From Nephrocerus scutellatus (lineage: Eukaryota; Arthropoda; Insecta; Diptera; Pipunculidae), in the NCBI GenBank assembly GCA_947095585.1, contig OX352765.1, positions 17,916,444-17,980,443 of the forward strand: 64,000 nucleotides of DNA. The letters run 5' to 3'. Positions 32,692-43,424 of the stretch are shown in pieces. A program made the translations under genes and the position numbers. Below the pieces are notes generated by a model. It was not told where the DNA came from and did not search any database. It was given only the letters and a program-made list of their open reading frames with translations. Numbering within the stretch: the stretch's first letter is position 1; each line of letters starts with the position of its first letter.

Positions 32692-34925
32692 ATCATCCAA
32701 CCAAATCGACCATGTGGCGATCAGCCGACGTTTTAGGAGCTGTCTTTTAGACGTCTGAAACAGACGAGGAGCCGACATGGGTATGGTACGAATCATCACC
32801 TTATGGTAGCCACTGTCCAGTTACGTACTGCATCAGTTCAAAGACTCTGCAATATCATCTGAATGCATAGGTATCACATCGACCGTCTAAAGATCCCCTG
32901 GTGGCGGATTGAAGAACATAAGCCACTTAAAGCTCGTATTGTAGATACCGCAGCAGCAGCGAGAATCGAGCTGGAATCCCAGTATCGAAGAAAAATGAAA
33001 GAAGTGCAGCGTAGTGTAAGACGTGACAAACGTAATTATATTAATAACCTGGCCTCAGAAGCAGAGGAAGAAGCGAGCAGGTGTGATAGCAGAACCGTTT
33101 CCAGAATCACCAAAGAGGTGGTCACCGCTCTAGCAAACATCCGGTGAAAGGCCTAAATGGTGCCGTACGCCGGCGAGTTGGAGAAGGGAATGTATGTCAA
33201 GCTCCCAAAAGAAAGAAGCAGTTTTCCGCACTGGATCCTCCTGTATCGACCACATCAACACCCTGTAGAACATTATTGAACAGTGCGTTGAATTCCGGTC
33301 ACCACTGCACGTGCTGTTTATCGATTTTGAGAAGGCGTTTGGCAGTGTCAACAGTTAATCTGGTTCGCCTTCGTATACCCGATAAACTAATAGCTATTAT
33401 TAAAGCAACCTATGATGGCTATTAATGTCATGTGCTGCATAGACGAAAGCTGTCAGAGGAGTTCGAGATCCTAAGCTTTATCTACTGGAAACGGAGAAAT
33501 TCGGTCACCAATGCACCTGCTGCTCATCGTTTTGAGAATGCATTTGACAGTGTCAACAGACTGGCTCGCCTGGTAAATGGTGCCGTACGCCGGCGAGTAG
33601 TAGAAGGGAATGTATGTCAAGCTCCCAAAAAAAAGGCAGTCTTATGGAGTGTGAAAACTGAAGAGGCATTTGCGTTCTTCCTGCAGTAGCAAAGGTAGTT
33701 GCCAAAGTAGTATTTGAGCGAATTAAGGAATATCTGGAAGATACACTCGATGCGAAAGAAGCAGTTTTCCGCACTGGATCCTCCTGTATCGACCACATCA
33801 ACACCCTGTAGAACATTATTGAACAGTGCGTTGAATTCCGGTCACCACTGCACGTGCTGTTTATCGATTTTGAGAAGGCGTTTGGCAGTGTCAACAGTTA
33901 ATCTGGTTCGCCTTCGTATACCCGATAAACTAATAGCTATTTTTAAAGCAGCCTATGATGGCTCTTAATGTCATGTGCTGCATGCTGCTGTCAGAGGAAT
34001 TTGAGATCCTAAGTGGGGTACGACAAGGTTGCATTCTATTGTCGATACTTTTTTTGTTGGTGATTAGCGATGTGATTCGCGCAGCTTTATCTACTGGAAA
34101 CGGAAGAATTCGTTGGACTCTTGCATCTCAACTCAAACATCTGGACTACACTGACGACGTTTGTTTACTTTCACACAGAATTATGGAGCTGCACCAAATG
34201 ACAACAAATGGAAGGGAGCAAATGTTTCGGGTTTAAAGATTAATACTGCCAAAACCCAAATCTTCAACATCGGCACTAAGTCAGTAACTCGAGTTAACAT
34301 TGCTGGACAGCCGGTAGAGAGTTTCCAATATCTTGGGAGTATTGTCTCGACCGAAGGTGGAACCGAACAGGACATTATCAACCGAATCGGCAAAGCAAAA
34401 TTAGTGTTTGGAATGATGTCTATGATATGGCGAAGCAATGCGATCAACTTAAACACCAAGCTGCGACTGTTCCGTTCAAATGTTGAATCTGTGCTGTTGT
34501 ATGGGTGCAGCACTTGGAAGGTGAACGCTACTATCACAAAAAGAGTACAAACGTTCGTAAATAGTTGCCTACGGAACATCTTAAGGGTTTTCTGGCCTTA
34601 CCGTATCTCTAAGGAACATCTTTACCAGAGAACAGGTCAGGAACCAATAGGCACAACAATCAAACGACCGAAGTGGCAGTGGATTGGTCATGCACCCTGA
34701 AAAGGCGACAGTTCAATAGCAAACTACGCAATGCAATGGAATTCGTTATCTCAGGATCGTAGAAGAACGGGTCGTCCGAGAAATACATGGCGCAGAACAG
34801 TTGAAGAGGAGTCACTGCAATTGGGAAGAGTTGGAGAGAGCTGAAGCTCATTGCCAGGAACCGCATGCGATGGCGCGTAGGCGTAGTAGAGGCCCTAGGG
34901 TCCACAATGGGATATAGGACATAAG
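32692..34925 (+). mobile_element. RTE retrotransposon, internally duplicated, with (AAG)n tail
   Basis: It starts in the endonuclease end (matching the reverse strand near 28.4 kb). The linker follows (KARIVDTAAAARIELESQY, EVQRSVRRDKRNYINNLAS, RCDSRTVSRITKEV), then RT palm blocks (CIDHINTL, LFIDFEKAFGSVN, IPDKLIAIIKATYDG). These palm blocks occur about twice because of a local rearrangement (33155-34013, listed separately). Downstream come GVRQGCILLSILFLLVISDV and LDYTDDVCLLSHRIMEL (YTDD at 34147-34158). A 179-codon open frame (34161-34700) carries LKINTAKTQIFNIG, FQYLGSIVSTEGGTEQD, LLYGCSTWKVN, LRNILRVFWPYRI and RTGQEPIGTTIKRPKWQW. The C-terminus then decays, and the element ends in AAGAAGAAG at about 34923. 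The YTDD block and the long frame are not in one frame. Confidence 0.9.
33155..34013 (+). repeat. Rearranged direct duplication within the RTE RT
   Basis: The block beginning AAATGGTGCCGTACGCC occurs at 33155 and 33575 (offset 420). The block beginning GAAAGAAGCAGTTTTCCGC occurs at 33211 and 33754 (offset 543). The first copy therefore lacks a 123-bp piece present in the second (33631-33753). Both continue through CTAATAGCTATT, CCTATGATGGCT and GAGATCCTAAG. Between the copies lies a third, diverged piece (33476-33570) resembling the STGN region joined to a partial LFIDFEKAF region. Differences between the main copies are few, so the event is fairly recent. Confidence 0.85.
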
Positions 34926-36609
34926 AAGAAGAATTTTATTTATGTAGTGAATGTTCACAATTTTTTTTTTAAATTATCATCTCTCCGAAAATTTGACACG
35001 AACTTTTTGGGCTTATGTCCCGATGGGTTGGGACATAAGTTCCTAATTCGATTTGGGACTTATGTCTCAATTTGGTGGGTCATAAGTCCCAAAAGTAAAT
35101 ATTGGGACTTATGTCCCTGCGCCTTCATAAACAACGATTGCACTGACTGCTTCTAATCTTATGAACCAATTTAAATGTGTGCCATTCTGACTAATTCAGT
35201 TAAAGTTGCATAAAACTGTTCTCTTAAAATTTTGCCATTCACCATTGCATTCGACATGAACCACTGTTTCTTTCACCATTTTATTTTCTTCTCTCACTGC
35301 CATATAATGGGAGAAAGATAATTTGTAATTCTTAAAATTGTGTGTTTATAATCTGGTGAGCCGCAGTGTAGCAGATTAAGCGCACGGTATGAGGCTGCGT
35401 TTTTCATACTGCTCTGCAAGTGCACCAGCGCTTGACTACATGCATTCACAATGAAGCTCCAATCATTACGGGTATCAAGAGCATACGATTACAGGGCACT
35501 GTACTTATGGCCGGGAGGGGAGGGTTTGAAGGAAATTATACGTTTATAGGTCCATACATGTCGCTGCGCCGCTGTCTGTATCAATATAGCGGACTAAAAG
35601 TGCAGCGATAATTTCCCTCCATCCGCCCAGCCAGACAGCCGCTTCGTCTCTGACGAATGAGCAATCAACCGAAAGTTTCCCAATCGTTATGGCTACCGTC
35701 GCGTCGCCGTCGTCGTCGCCGCCGCCGCTGATAACGAGATTACGCTGCTAAGTATATTGACTCGTTTGAATGCGATTATTGCTACTCCTAAATTGTTTAC
35801 ACATCAGCGACTGAATTTTTAAGATTCTCTTGCAGCCGCGAATACGACTAGACTGATGATGACGCGCTGGGCGCTGCTGCTTTGTCAGAGAAGCAAACAA
35901 CGCTCCAGACCCCAGACACATTGTGCAATTGCGATATCTCTGTGTAATGCGTCAGTCAGTCAGTCTCGGCGATGATGATCATCTGTGTTAGTGGATAGTC
36001 AACTGGAAGAGTGCAATCCTTCTTGTTTATCGTCTGGCTGTCTGTTGTGCTTGAAATGCCATCGATCATGCAGATTTGACGCATTTCCCGCAGCGTTCGT
36101 CTCGTCTTGTCAAGGTTATCGCATAACGTTTTGCCAAAGCGAAATAAATGACTAACCACCGCACCACCATAAACCAGTGTGCGTGCTGATCTCGTTGTCA
36201 TAAATACCAGTCTTCAACCTGAAACTTTCCAACCAATGTGGCTTTTGAAGACAATCTGATAGATTTTTTTATTTTTTTTAAAAACTAAATAGAAAAATAC
36301 AAAAACCTTAATGTAAAAACATTTTCTGCTCGGGTTACGTGCTGGCCGGATCCAGAGTTAGTTGGGTCAGTCGGCGTCGGTTACAAATTTTTAATTTTTT
36401 TTCCTCTTAGGGTTTCTAATTACTTATAATAATTCTTAATAAAATTTGCGGCATAGTGCCGATTTTAAACAAGTAACTTCCTTCTATATGTGTCAAGAAG
36501 GAAGCACCAGCACACTGTATGGCAACGAAAAATGGAGTGGTTTTAACCTGGAAGTTTGAAGATCAGCCTAATATCAGCATACTGTAGGCAACCGGAGATT
36601 GAAGTAAGT
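34926..36609. other. Unassigned non-coding DNA
   Basis: Apart from a palindromic cluster at 35008-35118 nothing is recognised. A CGCCGTCGT-rich patch is at about 35700-35730. The frame at 35956-36201 (-) has no known domain. Confidence 0.4.
35008..35118. repeat. Cluster of palindromic GGGACTTATGTCCC-type motifs
   Basis: Within 111 bp the word CTTATGTCCC or its complement GGGACATAAG appears five or more times in both orientations: 35011 (+), about 35030 (reverse), 35064 (+), about 35088 (reverse) and 35104 (+). Adjacent opposite copies could form hairpins. Confidence 0.75.
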
Positions 36610-38331
36610 GTCTTTAAGTGTAAAGGTCTCCTTGAAGTTAGACGTCTTATATAAGTATCTTGAAAATAATCCACATTCATTTCTTTCGGCTAGTAGATTA
36701 AACAATTATTCCTTCACAATGGCATACAGCCCAATTATGCTACACAAGTCACTGGAGCTGTCGACTTCCTGGCTAATGAAGATTTTCAGAAACTGTCTCC
36801 TACTCAATTATGTCCCTCGAAGCTGGAGAGGAGTTCGGGTGGTTTTCATATCCAAAGAGGCCATAAATCAGCAAAGGATTTTAGGCCTCTAAGTCTCTCA
36901 TAGTTCTTGCTGAAGGCTATGGAGCGAATTCATGATAGAGCACACGATTAACAAGCAGGTTATCACAATGGACCATTACTGGTCTAAGTGTGTCGGTTCC
37001 ACTGACAGCCACCATAATCTAACAAGCAGTTTACGCTAGCCACCCTTTTAGATATAGAAGGGGCCTTTAACAATGTTCACATTGAGGCCCTTAAAGAAGC
37101 TCTGACCCAATCAGGAGTGGAATCCTTCCTTACGCAATGAATCATATCCAATCTCGGTTGCAGGATTATACATGCCAACCTTGGCAGCTGTAACAATACC
37201 TAACGAGTAGACAGAGGCTGATTGTAATTAACAAAATGCTACTAAAACTTGAAGAGGATAGAACGAAGGTAATTTCGTAAGCAGATGACGTGGTGATACT
37301 CGTATCAGCAGGCCAGTACCTTTCCGTGATCAGTGAAGTAATGGGTAAAGTCAGCTCCTGGGCAACAAGCTGTGGCCATGGAGTCAACCTTGGGAAGACT
37401 GAAATGGTATTGTTTACCCCTAAATCCAAAATACCGGTCTTTATACCTACAAAACTCACTGGGAAAAGTCTCAGCCTTACCCACAGCGCCAAATATCCCA
37501 GTGTAATCTTAGAAGGATGTTTAGCTAGAAGGCGAACAGGGATAAAAAAAGCTTGCGTGGCCCTTTATGGCAGCAGCAAAACCATCGGAAGGAAATGACA
37601 GAGGACCACAGATGACTCTCTGGCTGTACACAGCTGTTGTACGGCCAATTCTTACCTATGGATCGCTGGTTTGAAGAAGAAGTACAACGACACCAAATTC
37701 AACCGCTTACAGCGATTAGCAGCAGTAGGCATAACAGGAGCTTTACGGTCTTGTCCGACCGAGGCCCTTAACACCATCTTGCACCTATTACCTCCTGACG
37801 ACATATTTATCAAGTATGTTGCGACGTGCAGTGCAGTACGACTTAGAGAGTCTGGGTGGTTTGTTACTAGACCATACGGGTACTGTGATATACTGCAGAC
37901 AGTACCTGAAGGCATGATACCATCATCTTCTGACTACTGCATCCCTAAATTTAGCTACAACTCCTCGTTTAGCGTCGAGTTTCCTACCAGGGGAAGTTGG
38001 AAGGATGGGGCAGTAACGATGCAATTTGGCAAATAGGGAGGATTGCAGGGCACTAATTGCTCAGAAACGCACAAATCGGAAGGGTTGGTATATGTGTTGA
38101 TAGCCAATCTGCCATAAGGACGATTTATGCGACCACAATAAACTCGAAAATCGTACAACAGTGCTAAGAAGGATTGGCATCGATCAGCCAATTTCTGGAC
38201 ATCAACATAGTATGTGTGCCAGGGCACAGTAATATAGAGGGTATTTGTAGAGCGGACGAATTGGCATCGCTATGGACACCGTCTCTATGGAGAGGGTGAG
38301 CTTGTTAATGAGCTCAGTTAAGGACCAAATT
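36610..38331 (+). mobile_element. LOA-type retrotransposon (RT, connector, RNase H), left part
   Basis: RT: MKIFRNCLLLNYVPRSW, GVRVVFISKEA, LLKAMERIHD, LATFLDIEGAFNNVHIEAL, then ADDVVILVSAG with the catalytic ADD at 37281-37289. Next come SSWATSCGHGVNLGKTEMVLF and HSAKYPSVILE (knuckle). A 121-codon open frame (37671-38036) covers the connector LQRLAAVGITGALRSCPTEAL and IKYVATCSAVRLRESGWF. RNase H remnants follow: GICVDSQSAIRTIYATT-like sequence near 38090, and CVPGHSNIEGICRADELAS near 38215-38265. The endonuclease is absent and stops are common. The element is interrupted at about 38332 by family M and resumes at 38813. Confidence 0.85.
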
Positions 38332-38812
38332 CTCCTTTTTAAATTCTGTTTGTCGTGGAATCTTGCGATCAATTTTTAACCCACTTCCCGAAGTCCGATT
38401 TTATTAAACTTCTTTCTTTTAAAATCTGGGGCCCCTTGTGTCTCAGGGTCGAGGGGGGCCCATAAAAATGTTTCATTAATTAACCCGATACACATGTGTA
38501 TCTCCGATGGACAACACTTTTTGTAAAAATTTTGGAGACCCTGGGCACTGGGGTTGTAGGGCCCGATGGGCAATATATTTTTTAAATTTTTTGGAGCGAA
38601 TGGGTCTTGAGGCCCGACAGGTGTCCATATAATTTTTTTAAAAATTCGCCCAATTTTCTTTAACTTTTATACAGGTCTGTATATCCGATGGACAAATTTT
38701 TTTTTATTTTTTTAAAAGTTAGCTCGATTTTATTCAAATTAAATTATGTATCGCCTATTAGAGAATTTAAATGAAAAAATTTAATTTTTATGGGTTGTTT
38801 CTTTTTATCCTA
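38332..38812 (+). repeat. Family M repeat, copy 2, inserted in a LOA element
   Basis: It opens with the same left block as 29.57 kb (TTTTTAAATTCT, GTCGTGGAATCTTGCGATC), has about three diverged units (CCGATGGACAACACTTTTTG, GACCCTGGGCAC), and closes with the same right block (TTAGAGAATTTAAATG, TTTATGGGTTGTTT). LOA coding sequence lies on both sides in the expected order, so copy 2 arrived after the LOA element. Confidence 0.82.
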
Positions 38813-39172
38813 AGTCACAGCTCAGGTGGAGCAGTCTGTCGAACTTCGCCATATCAAGATTGATATGACCATCCGACAGACAAAAAAAAAGACCACCGAG
38901 TTCTTACCTAGAATCCGGAAGGAGTTGTTGATATCAGCACGGGCAGCCATGCTGCTAAGTTGGGTATACCGCACAACAACTTCAGCAGAAGTTGCAAAGA
39001 TGAAAATGAGAAAGAAACTTTCATACACTTCATCTGCAGTTGTTCCGCCCTAGCAGGGTCAAGACACTACATTTTAGGTAAACCATTTTTTCACGACCTG
39101 AAAGAGCTCTCAGATTACATGCTCATTGAGTTGACCTCGTATCTGAACGCTACAGGCTGGATTTAAACCACT
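38813..39172 (+). mobile_element. LOA-type retrotransposon, C-terminal zinc-binding region
   Basis: This continues the element at 36610-38331 beyond the family M insertion. In two frames it reads GSHAAKLGIPHNNFSRSC, then KDENEKETFIHFICSCSAL and FFHDLKELSDY. It is the Cys/His-rich tail (HAAxLG....CxxC...H..C.C) that follows RNase H in LOA-type proteins. The frame ends at a TAA near 39164. Confidence 0.8.
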
Positions 39173-39224
39173 TAAATAACCATGCTAGGTCCATGGAGAT
39201 TTGTGGCATCAAAATGGCGCACAC

Positions 39225-39345
39225 TTGCGCTAATTGAGGACCTCGCGAGTACAGCGAGTACAGCAAAAAGAGAACAGGACTCAGATGAAATCCTTCAGGT
39301 ACTCCAGGAGAGATATTTATTTGCCTGGAATACAAATCTACTACG
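39225..39345 (-). mobile_element. Jockey-like RT scrap
   Basis: The minus strand reads SPGVPEGFHLSPVLFLLYS, matching the GVPQGS.L.P.LF.LYI motif of jockey-type RTs; the flanks are unrecognisable. It is a very short relic. Confidence 0.5.
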
Positions 39346-41274
39346 CTACCACGTCCAAATTAAAGCTTTCATTCTAGTATTTTAGCGGCCGAAAATTTAC
39401 TTTGCTTCTTAGAGTCTCGAATTCTGAATGCCTCCATCAAGCAAAGCGTCTGCGTTTCAATGTCTACTTTTCTGCATACCACACCACACATCATAACCAT
39501 CTGCCATCATATTCAACTGGTTTTTTAGGCTATACCCGCATTGCGTTCGCAAATTTAGCCTTTCGTTGACTTTGGCCGGACAAAATGTTTCCTTTATTTT
39601 TCTCTTTTATAAAATCTAAAAAACAGAATCAGCAAAAGCAGTCTGTAAAACTGCATCAATTGCATCCCCAACCCCAATCGAAATTCTACTTGACACTTTG
39701 GCAGGCAAATATCGTCCAAGAGTAGCAACTGACAAGTGGAACGAGCAATTCAGAGGCAAAGCAATGCAACGCAATACAGCAAACCCACGACTTCGACATC
39801 GCCAGTGCAAGCAGCTAAAACGCAAAAATCAACCAAAAATCGTTCGGTTGACCGTGGCACAAAAGTTACATGAAATGACAGACGACGTGTAGTCTGGCTG
39901 GTCTGGACTATGGCCAGTGTAGAGCTTGACCAGAATGCGGAGGACAGAGTAGTTGAAGATTTCCTGCCAGCCAGACAATCATAGTGGGTGGTAGAGGCCG
40001 AGTAGCGAACGAGGCCGAAGCCAAAACTCATTGTCAACCGTACTGTCTGTCTGCCTGTCGGCTCGTGCTTCGTTGGCTAACTGCGTTTGTTAGTAATTGA
40101 GGGGATGACAGATAGCAGACTTGCTTACCTTTTTAAAGCTAATAGCGCAGTATGCTTTCCAAAAAAAATCCTTACAACGTTTGTTAACGCAATGGCAGAA
40201 GAAAAACTGTTATGCAGATTTTCGATTAGAATGAAGTTAGCAATGCTCGTCTGCACGTCCGCACGTCCGTCCGTTCGTTCGTCAATGAAATCGTCGCTAA
40301 AACTGCAGAACATTTGAATTTTAAAAAACAACCTTAACTTTAAAACGCTGTTTTCAAGCATAGAAGAATACAAATAAAAATTTTAAAAAATATTCAACTG
40401 TGAATTTTAGCTCTGTAAGGAATTGAACAATCGACCCATACCTACTGACTATAGCTAGCTGGCTTACTCATTTTGGCTTTAATTTGTGTAAATTTGGTTT
40501 TTTGTGTTGTTTTCGTTTCTGTTGGTTGTAAAAGTTAACGTAGGTGTTGTCTGCTTTTGCGGATGGCCCTAATGCGTTGCAGAGGCAGCCGCTATACGAC
40601 GAGCTGCTGTACTACCTACACATATTAATAAATTTATAGAAGCACAACGGCGGCGTTAGACATGGGTGGTGGATGGATGGAATATTTTTCAAGGTCGCTC
40701 TTGACTCTTCGAAATGGTATGTATGTACTTGCGTGTCGTCTGTAGCACTTTTACGTGAACATTTAATATTTATAAGCAAGGTCGTAGGAAGATGGGGGAA
40801 GTCAAATAGAAAGGTATAGTGATTTAGTTTTCGTTGAGCAGTGGCGCCCATATAAAACGTGCACGCGTCTCTAGACAGAAAGAAAATCCCAGAGTTATAA
40901 GATGAGGCGGGGGCAAGTCTGTCATCATAATATTTTGATGGACGGAGAAGGCTCTTTAGTGGACAGCGAGCCTACGAGTAGATATTTTTAGAATTGACAT
41001 TTGGTGACAGACCCATATGATTTCTGGATAGAACCAACCTTCAAACGACACGTTTCATGAAATTTTGACAATTAGTTTAGAGGTTACAGTTGTTTCAGTA
41101 ACGCTACTTTTGTTCCTTTCAAAACAATGGATAAACCAGTAAATGTAAAAAAAAACTAAGTTTTTCGGGTACAATCTTTTATATACACATCGATACACGG
41201 CACACAGTCCTTTATTATTTGGTAAGAATCACCAAAATATCCGTTTTTGATGTCGGGCCTATTTGAAAGTGTTT
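39346..41274. other. Unassigned non-coding DNA
   Basis: No transposon motif. GTCCG/GTTCG short repeats at about 40255-40280. Short frames at 39616-40037 overlap on opposite strands and resemble nothing. Confidence 0.4.
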
Positions 41275-41960
41275 TCTTTTTTCCACGCATCCCACAAACC
41301 ACACGCGACTTGAGACACGCTTCAGACGCGGCATATCAAAATTGGCCCCTAGCATTGAACTGCTTACAAAATTTCAGACCCCTTAGTCGTGCAAAATGTG
41401 GTTAAAAATGACCTCAAAAAGTTGAATAAAAAAATTCAACGCATCACATGCACCACACGCGAAACGGGCCAAGCGTCACAAGCGGAATAAAAAAAAATGC
41501 TTTTGGGACTTGACACTCCAAAATTTCATCTCTCTAGGTCGTGTGGAAGGAGGTTAAAAAGGACCTCAAAGAAGCCGAAAAAAATTCAACCCATCACACG
41601 CGCCACACGCGAAACGCGACACGCGTCAAAAGCGGAATAAAAAAAATGCTCAAAGAAGCCGAAAAAATTTCGACCCATAACACGCGCCATATGCGAAGCA
41701 CGATACGCCTCCCAAGCAGAATATAGAAAATGATATTTGGGAGTTAGACACTCACAAAATTTCATCTCTCTAGGTCGTGTGAAAGGTTAAATAGGACCTC
41801 AAATAAGTTGAAACAAAAAAATTCTACCCATCACACGCGTCTCACGCGTCATACGCGGAATATGCTATTTTGGACTTAGACACTCACAAACTTTCAGCTT
41901 TCTAGGTCGTGCGGAAGGTGGTTACAAAAATAACATTAAAGTAGTCGAAAATACAGACAA
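41275..41960 (+). repeat. CACACGCG-rich tandem array (family C), copy 1
   Basis: Units of roughly 140-150 bp combine TTTCATCTCTCTAGGTCGTG, GGACCTCAAA(G/T)AAG, a run of A's with ATTCAACCCATCACACGCG, and a string of CACACGCGAAACGCGACACGCG-type words. The marker CTCTCTAGGTCGTG falls near 41529, 41763 and (as CTTTCTAGGTCGTG) 41897, with a diverged one near 41381. One unit is internally deleted. The same array occurs in reverse orientation at 49480-49835. Confidence 0.8.
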
Positions 41961-42335
41961 AATGGAGTCAAGTCAAGTTAAATAAAAGTTTTAAAAAAGG
42001 TTAAAAGGATGTGTCGGATACGCGGCCGCGGGTTTTGAGCGTGTCATCGTCTGCCCAGGATGGAAGAAAAGAAAACGAAGATATTCTTCTCTGTGGGACG
42101 GGTACACGAATGGACATCTCAAAATGGTATAGTTCCCAAAATTCCGGACCTTAATGACCATATCCCAAAATTTCCATAGGAACAAGTCTTATAGTTGCAT
42201 CTTAGTCCTACATAACGATTTTCATACAATTCGCTTAGTTCCCAAAATTTCACACCCTAATGACCCAGAATTGATAAAGTAGTGTCACTTACAATAAAAC
42301 AAACTAATAAATAACTAAATAATATAAAGTTATGT
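41961..42335. other. Short gap with a diverged direct repeat
   Basis: TAGTTCCCAAAATT followed by a TAATGACC word occurs near 42130 and again near 42236, about 106 bp apart. Otherwise nothing is recognised. Confidence 0.4.
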
Positions 42336-42523
42336 GGGCGCCGTGGCTCAGTGGAAAAGTGCATGGCTACTGAGCAGGAGGTTCGTGGTTCGAATCCCAG
42401 CAACACCAAAAAGTATTTTTCACGATGTCCCACCTCTCGCGAATGGGCGACAAACGTTCCGAGAGTAAATGCATACTAGCTGAAGTGTCCGGCGTTGCTC
42501 GTGACTTCATTACCCACCCATCA
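42336..42523 (+). mobile_element. tRNA-derived SINE, copy 1
   Basis: The head reads GGGCGCCGTGGCTCAGTGG (A-box region) and GTGGTTCGAATCCC (B box), then AACACCAAAAAGTATTTTTCACG. The acceptor ends do not pair, so it is not a functional tRNA. The body (CTCGCGAATGGGCGACAAACG and so on) matches copy 3 at 60.7 kb. A pure 8-bp repeat follows as a possible tail. Confidence 0.85.
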
Positions 42524-42570
42524 CCCCATCGTCCCATCGTCCCATCGTCCCATCGTCCCATCGTCCCCAT
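42524..42570 (+). repeat. (CCCATCGT)n microsatellite
   Basis: Five to six perfect 8-bp units directly after the SINE body; it may be the SINE's 3' tail expanded. Confidence 0.9.
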
Positions 42571-42664
42571 TGGCCTCCATCACCACCATTAAAATCCATA
42601 GCCTCCCACATATAACCCCCCCCCCATTTTCTATCAAAAGCATACGTAACACAACAACAAAAAG

Positions 42665-42915
42665 GAAAATAAGGCAGGTATTCCACAAGGCCGCGTTCTA
42701 GGTCCAGTACTCTACCTTCCATACATATTGATCTACCAGCATTAGAAAATAATACTGTCGCAATATTTAGTGATGACACAGCAATTTTGTCAATAGATGA
42801 GAGCAATGCTGAATCCATCCACCGAAAAACTTCAATTATCTATCGCCGAAATACAAAGCTGGACCAAAAAGTTGCGAATTAAAATTAATGAATCAAAATC
42901 TCTAATTCGTCAAGG
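42665..42915 (+). mobile_element. Jockey-like RT fragment
   Basis: Across two shifts it reads AGIPQGRVLGPVLYLPYI, LPALENNTVAIFSDDTAIL with FSDD at 42766-42777, SIDESNAESI, and LRIKINESKS. This is the catalytic palm of a jockey-clade RT, only about 80 codons long. It is distinct from the 0.7-kb subfamily, which has a FADD box and different neighbours. Confidence 0.8.
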
Positions 42916-42984
42916 ATAATTTGGGAAATGATTCCTTGGTATGTTCTAAGAAAAAAAACTTTCTTAAGGGAGCGAGGCATTCAA

Positions 42985-43135
42985 ATCCTACGCTGCAAGG
43001 TTGACGTACCCCAGGACACCCAGAATTGATCGATCCCAAGCTGGATGACATTGGTTCGAAATTGGAGACCGGTGGAAAGCAGGAGGCCAGGAGTACTGCC
43101 CTCTAGATCCAAAAATGATAGGATACATAATTACC
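42985..43135 (+). mobile_element. RTE-like 3'-end scrap
   Basis: GACACCCAGAATT, CAAGCTGGATGACATTGG and GAGACCGGTGGAAAGCAGGA match the terminal ~130 bp of the RTE-like copy ending at 12935. The ATG-repeat tail is not preserved here. Confidence 0.75.
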
Positions 43136-43294
43136 CTCTTCACAAACTTGAGAGAACTTTAATGATAATTTGCTGAATTTATAATGGCGTTCCATTTGCA
43201 GGGGGTAGAGTTAAGATTTTTGTGCCTTGGCTTCGGTTTTGTGTTTCATTTACAAACCGTTTACATGGAAAACCCGGCAGCTTTGTGTGGTAGT
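43136..43294. other. Short gap
   Basis: Nothing recognised between the RTE 3' scrap and the SINE. Confidence 0.3.
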
Positions 43295-43424
43295 GGGCGC
43301 CGTGACTCCAGTGGTTAGTGCGTTGCAATTCTGTGCAGGTGGTTTCAGGTTCGAATCACGGAAACACCAAGAGTATTTCCGGGATCCGGTTCACGGTATA
43401 AACCAAAAAATTATACACTAGATG
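43295..43424 (+). mobile_element. tRNA-derived SINE, copy 2 (short)
   Basis: GGGCGCCGTGACTCCAGTGG, then TTTCAGGTTCGAATCACG (B box) and AACACCAAGAGTATTTCCGGG. Same family as copy 1 but diverged in the anticodon-arm region and cut off soon after the head. Confidence 0.8.

Noticed and set aside
34161..34700. 179-codon host gene
   Set aside because: The whole length matches the RTE RT thumb and C-terminal domain.
42336..42410. tRNA gene
   Set aside because: A and B boxes are good, but the acceptor ends do not pair and the sequence continues into a body shared with another copy, so it is a SINE head.
42367..42818. Minus-strand frames rich in MGRWDDGT repeats
   Set aside because: They translate the (CCCATCGT)n tandem repeat and adjoining SINE sequence.
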